Shown in pieces: positions 32,531 to 32,831 of a DNA stretch of 32,831 nucleotides; positions within the stretch are counted from its first letter, which is position 1; every line of letters starts with the position of its first letter. A program made the translations under genes and the position numbers. Below the pieces are notes generated by a model. The model worked only from the letters and a program-made list of their open reading frames with translations. It did not search any database and had not been told where the DNA came from. The stretch spans positions 1 through 32,831 of the forward strand of contig QIGV01000198.1 in the NCBI GenBank assembly GCA_003230085.1, read 5' to 3'. The DNA is from Gammaproteobacteria bacterium. GTDB taxonomy: Bacteria > Pseudomonadota > Gammaproteobacteria > SZUA-140.

Positions 32531-32831
32531 ATGCAGAAAAAAACTTATGACATTGTAGTCGTTGGTGGCGGCATACACGGTGCCGGCGTTGCGCAAGCCG
32601 CAGCAGCGCGTGGTCATTCTGTGCTGGCCCTGGAAAAAAATAGCCTGGCCTGTGAGACATCCAGCCGCTCCAGCAAATTAATCCATGGCGGCTTACGCTA
32701 CCTGGAAACGGCACAATTCAGACTGGTATACGAATGTCTGCGTGAACGCGCATTACTATTAAAACTGGCGCCGGACCTGGTCAAACTGCACCCCTTCTAT
32801 ATACCGATCTATTCTGAAACCACCCGCAGAC
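32531..32831 (+). CDS. glpD: Aerobic glycerol-3-phosphate dehydrogenase (3' end off window)
   Basis: FAD-dependent, membrane-associated dehydrogenase oxidising glycerol-3-phosphate to dihydroxyacetone phosphate and feeding electrons to quinone. The first 100 residues show the FAD-binding start DIVVVGGGIHGAGVAQ (GxGxxG), the Glu of VLALEKN that binds ribose, and the family motif TSSRSSKLIHGGLRYLE. Ribosome site GAGG lies 6 nt before the ATG. It is the third gene of the operon. The C-terminal part lies beyond the right edge of the window. Confidence 0.93.
   Translation, partial: MQKKTYDIVVVGGGIHGAGVAQAAAARGHSVLALEKNSLACETSSRSSKLIHGGLRYLETAQFRLVYECLRERALLLKLAPDLVKLHPFYIPIYSETTRR

Noticed and set aside
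1-32831. CRISPR array, tRNA or rRNA genes, prophage or insertion sequence
   Set aside because: No regularly spaced repeats, cloverleaf sequences, phage structural genes or transposase motifs were found.

Overview
The window reads as ordinary chromosome from a gammaproteobacterium, probably a sulfur-oxidising or microaerophilic lineage near Chromatiales/Thiotrichales. This rests on the lolCD - DUF2062 - comEC - exbBD neighbourhood, a DUF1249 (YqiB-type) gene, a PhoP/PhoQ-like pair, a run of three DsrE-fold genes, an OxyR with both redox cysteines, and a rubrerythrin/rubredoxin pair. Taxonomy is inference; there is no rRNA or marker gene.

Layout. 1-5.7 kb: envelope and competence genes (exbD partial, exbB and comEC on minus; DUF2062 on plus; lolD and lolC on minus). 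5.7-8.5 kb: a REP-like hairpin, a J-domain/Zn-ribbon/PilZ fusion, a DUF481 outer-membrane protein and a DUF1249 protein. 8.5-12.4 kb: an MscS channel on plus and an nfeD-slipin operon on minus. 12.4-15.9 kb: a PhoPQ-like pair, then a three-gene DsrE-family operon ending in a strong terminator. 16-20.8 kb: an AttEFGH-like operon (ATPase, double FtsX permease, AttH-like lipoprotein) interrupted by a structured 258-bp inverted-repeat element. 20.9-24.7 kb: cytochrome c, then a peroxide-defence block (di-haem peroxidase, oxyR, rubrerythrin, rubredoxin) bounded by two inverted copies of an 84-bp palindromic element. 24.8-26.7 kb: a LexA-type repressor plus a Y-family polymerase in one overlapping operon, with two LexA boxes at the promoter. 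26.7-30.1 kb: a gene-poor stretch, a diguanylate cyclase, small membrane/secreted proteins and a VanZ-like protein. 30.3 kb to the end: a glycerol/glycerophosphodiester operon (FGGY kinase, GDPD, GlpD partial).

The strongest novelty lead is the two-gene lexA-polymerase cassette. Its promoter carries two GTTC-N7-GTTC operators, the alphaproteobacterial LexA type, and its repressor has an SK..HR recognition helix resembling alphaproteobacterial LexA. The element between the att-like ATPase and permease genes is the strongest non-coding lead: a 29-bp terminal inverted repeat, covering the permease start codon, encloses two further long hairpins.
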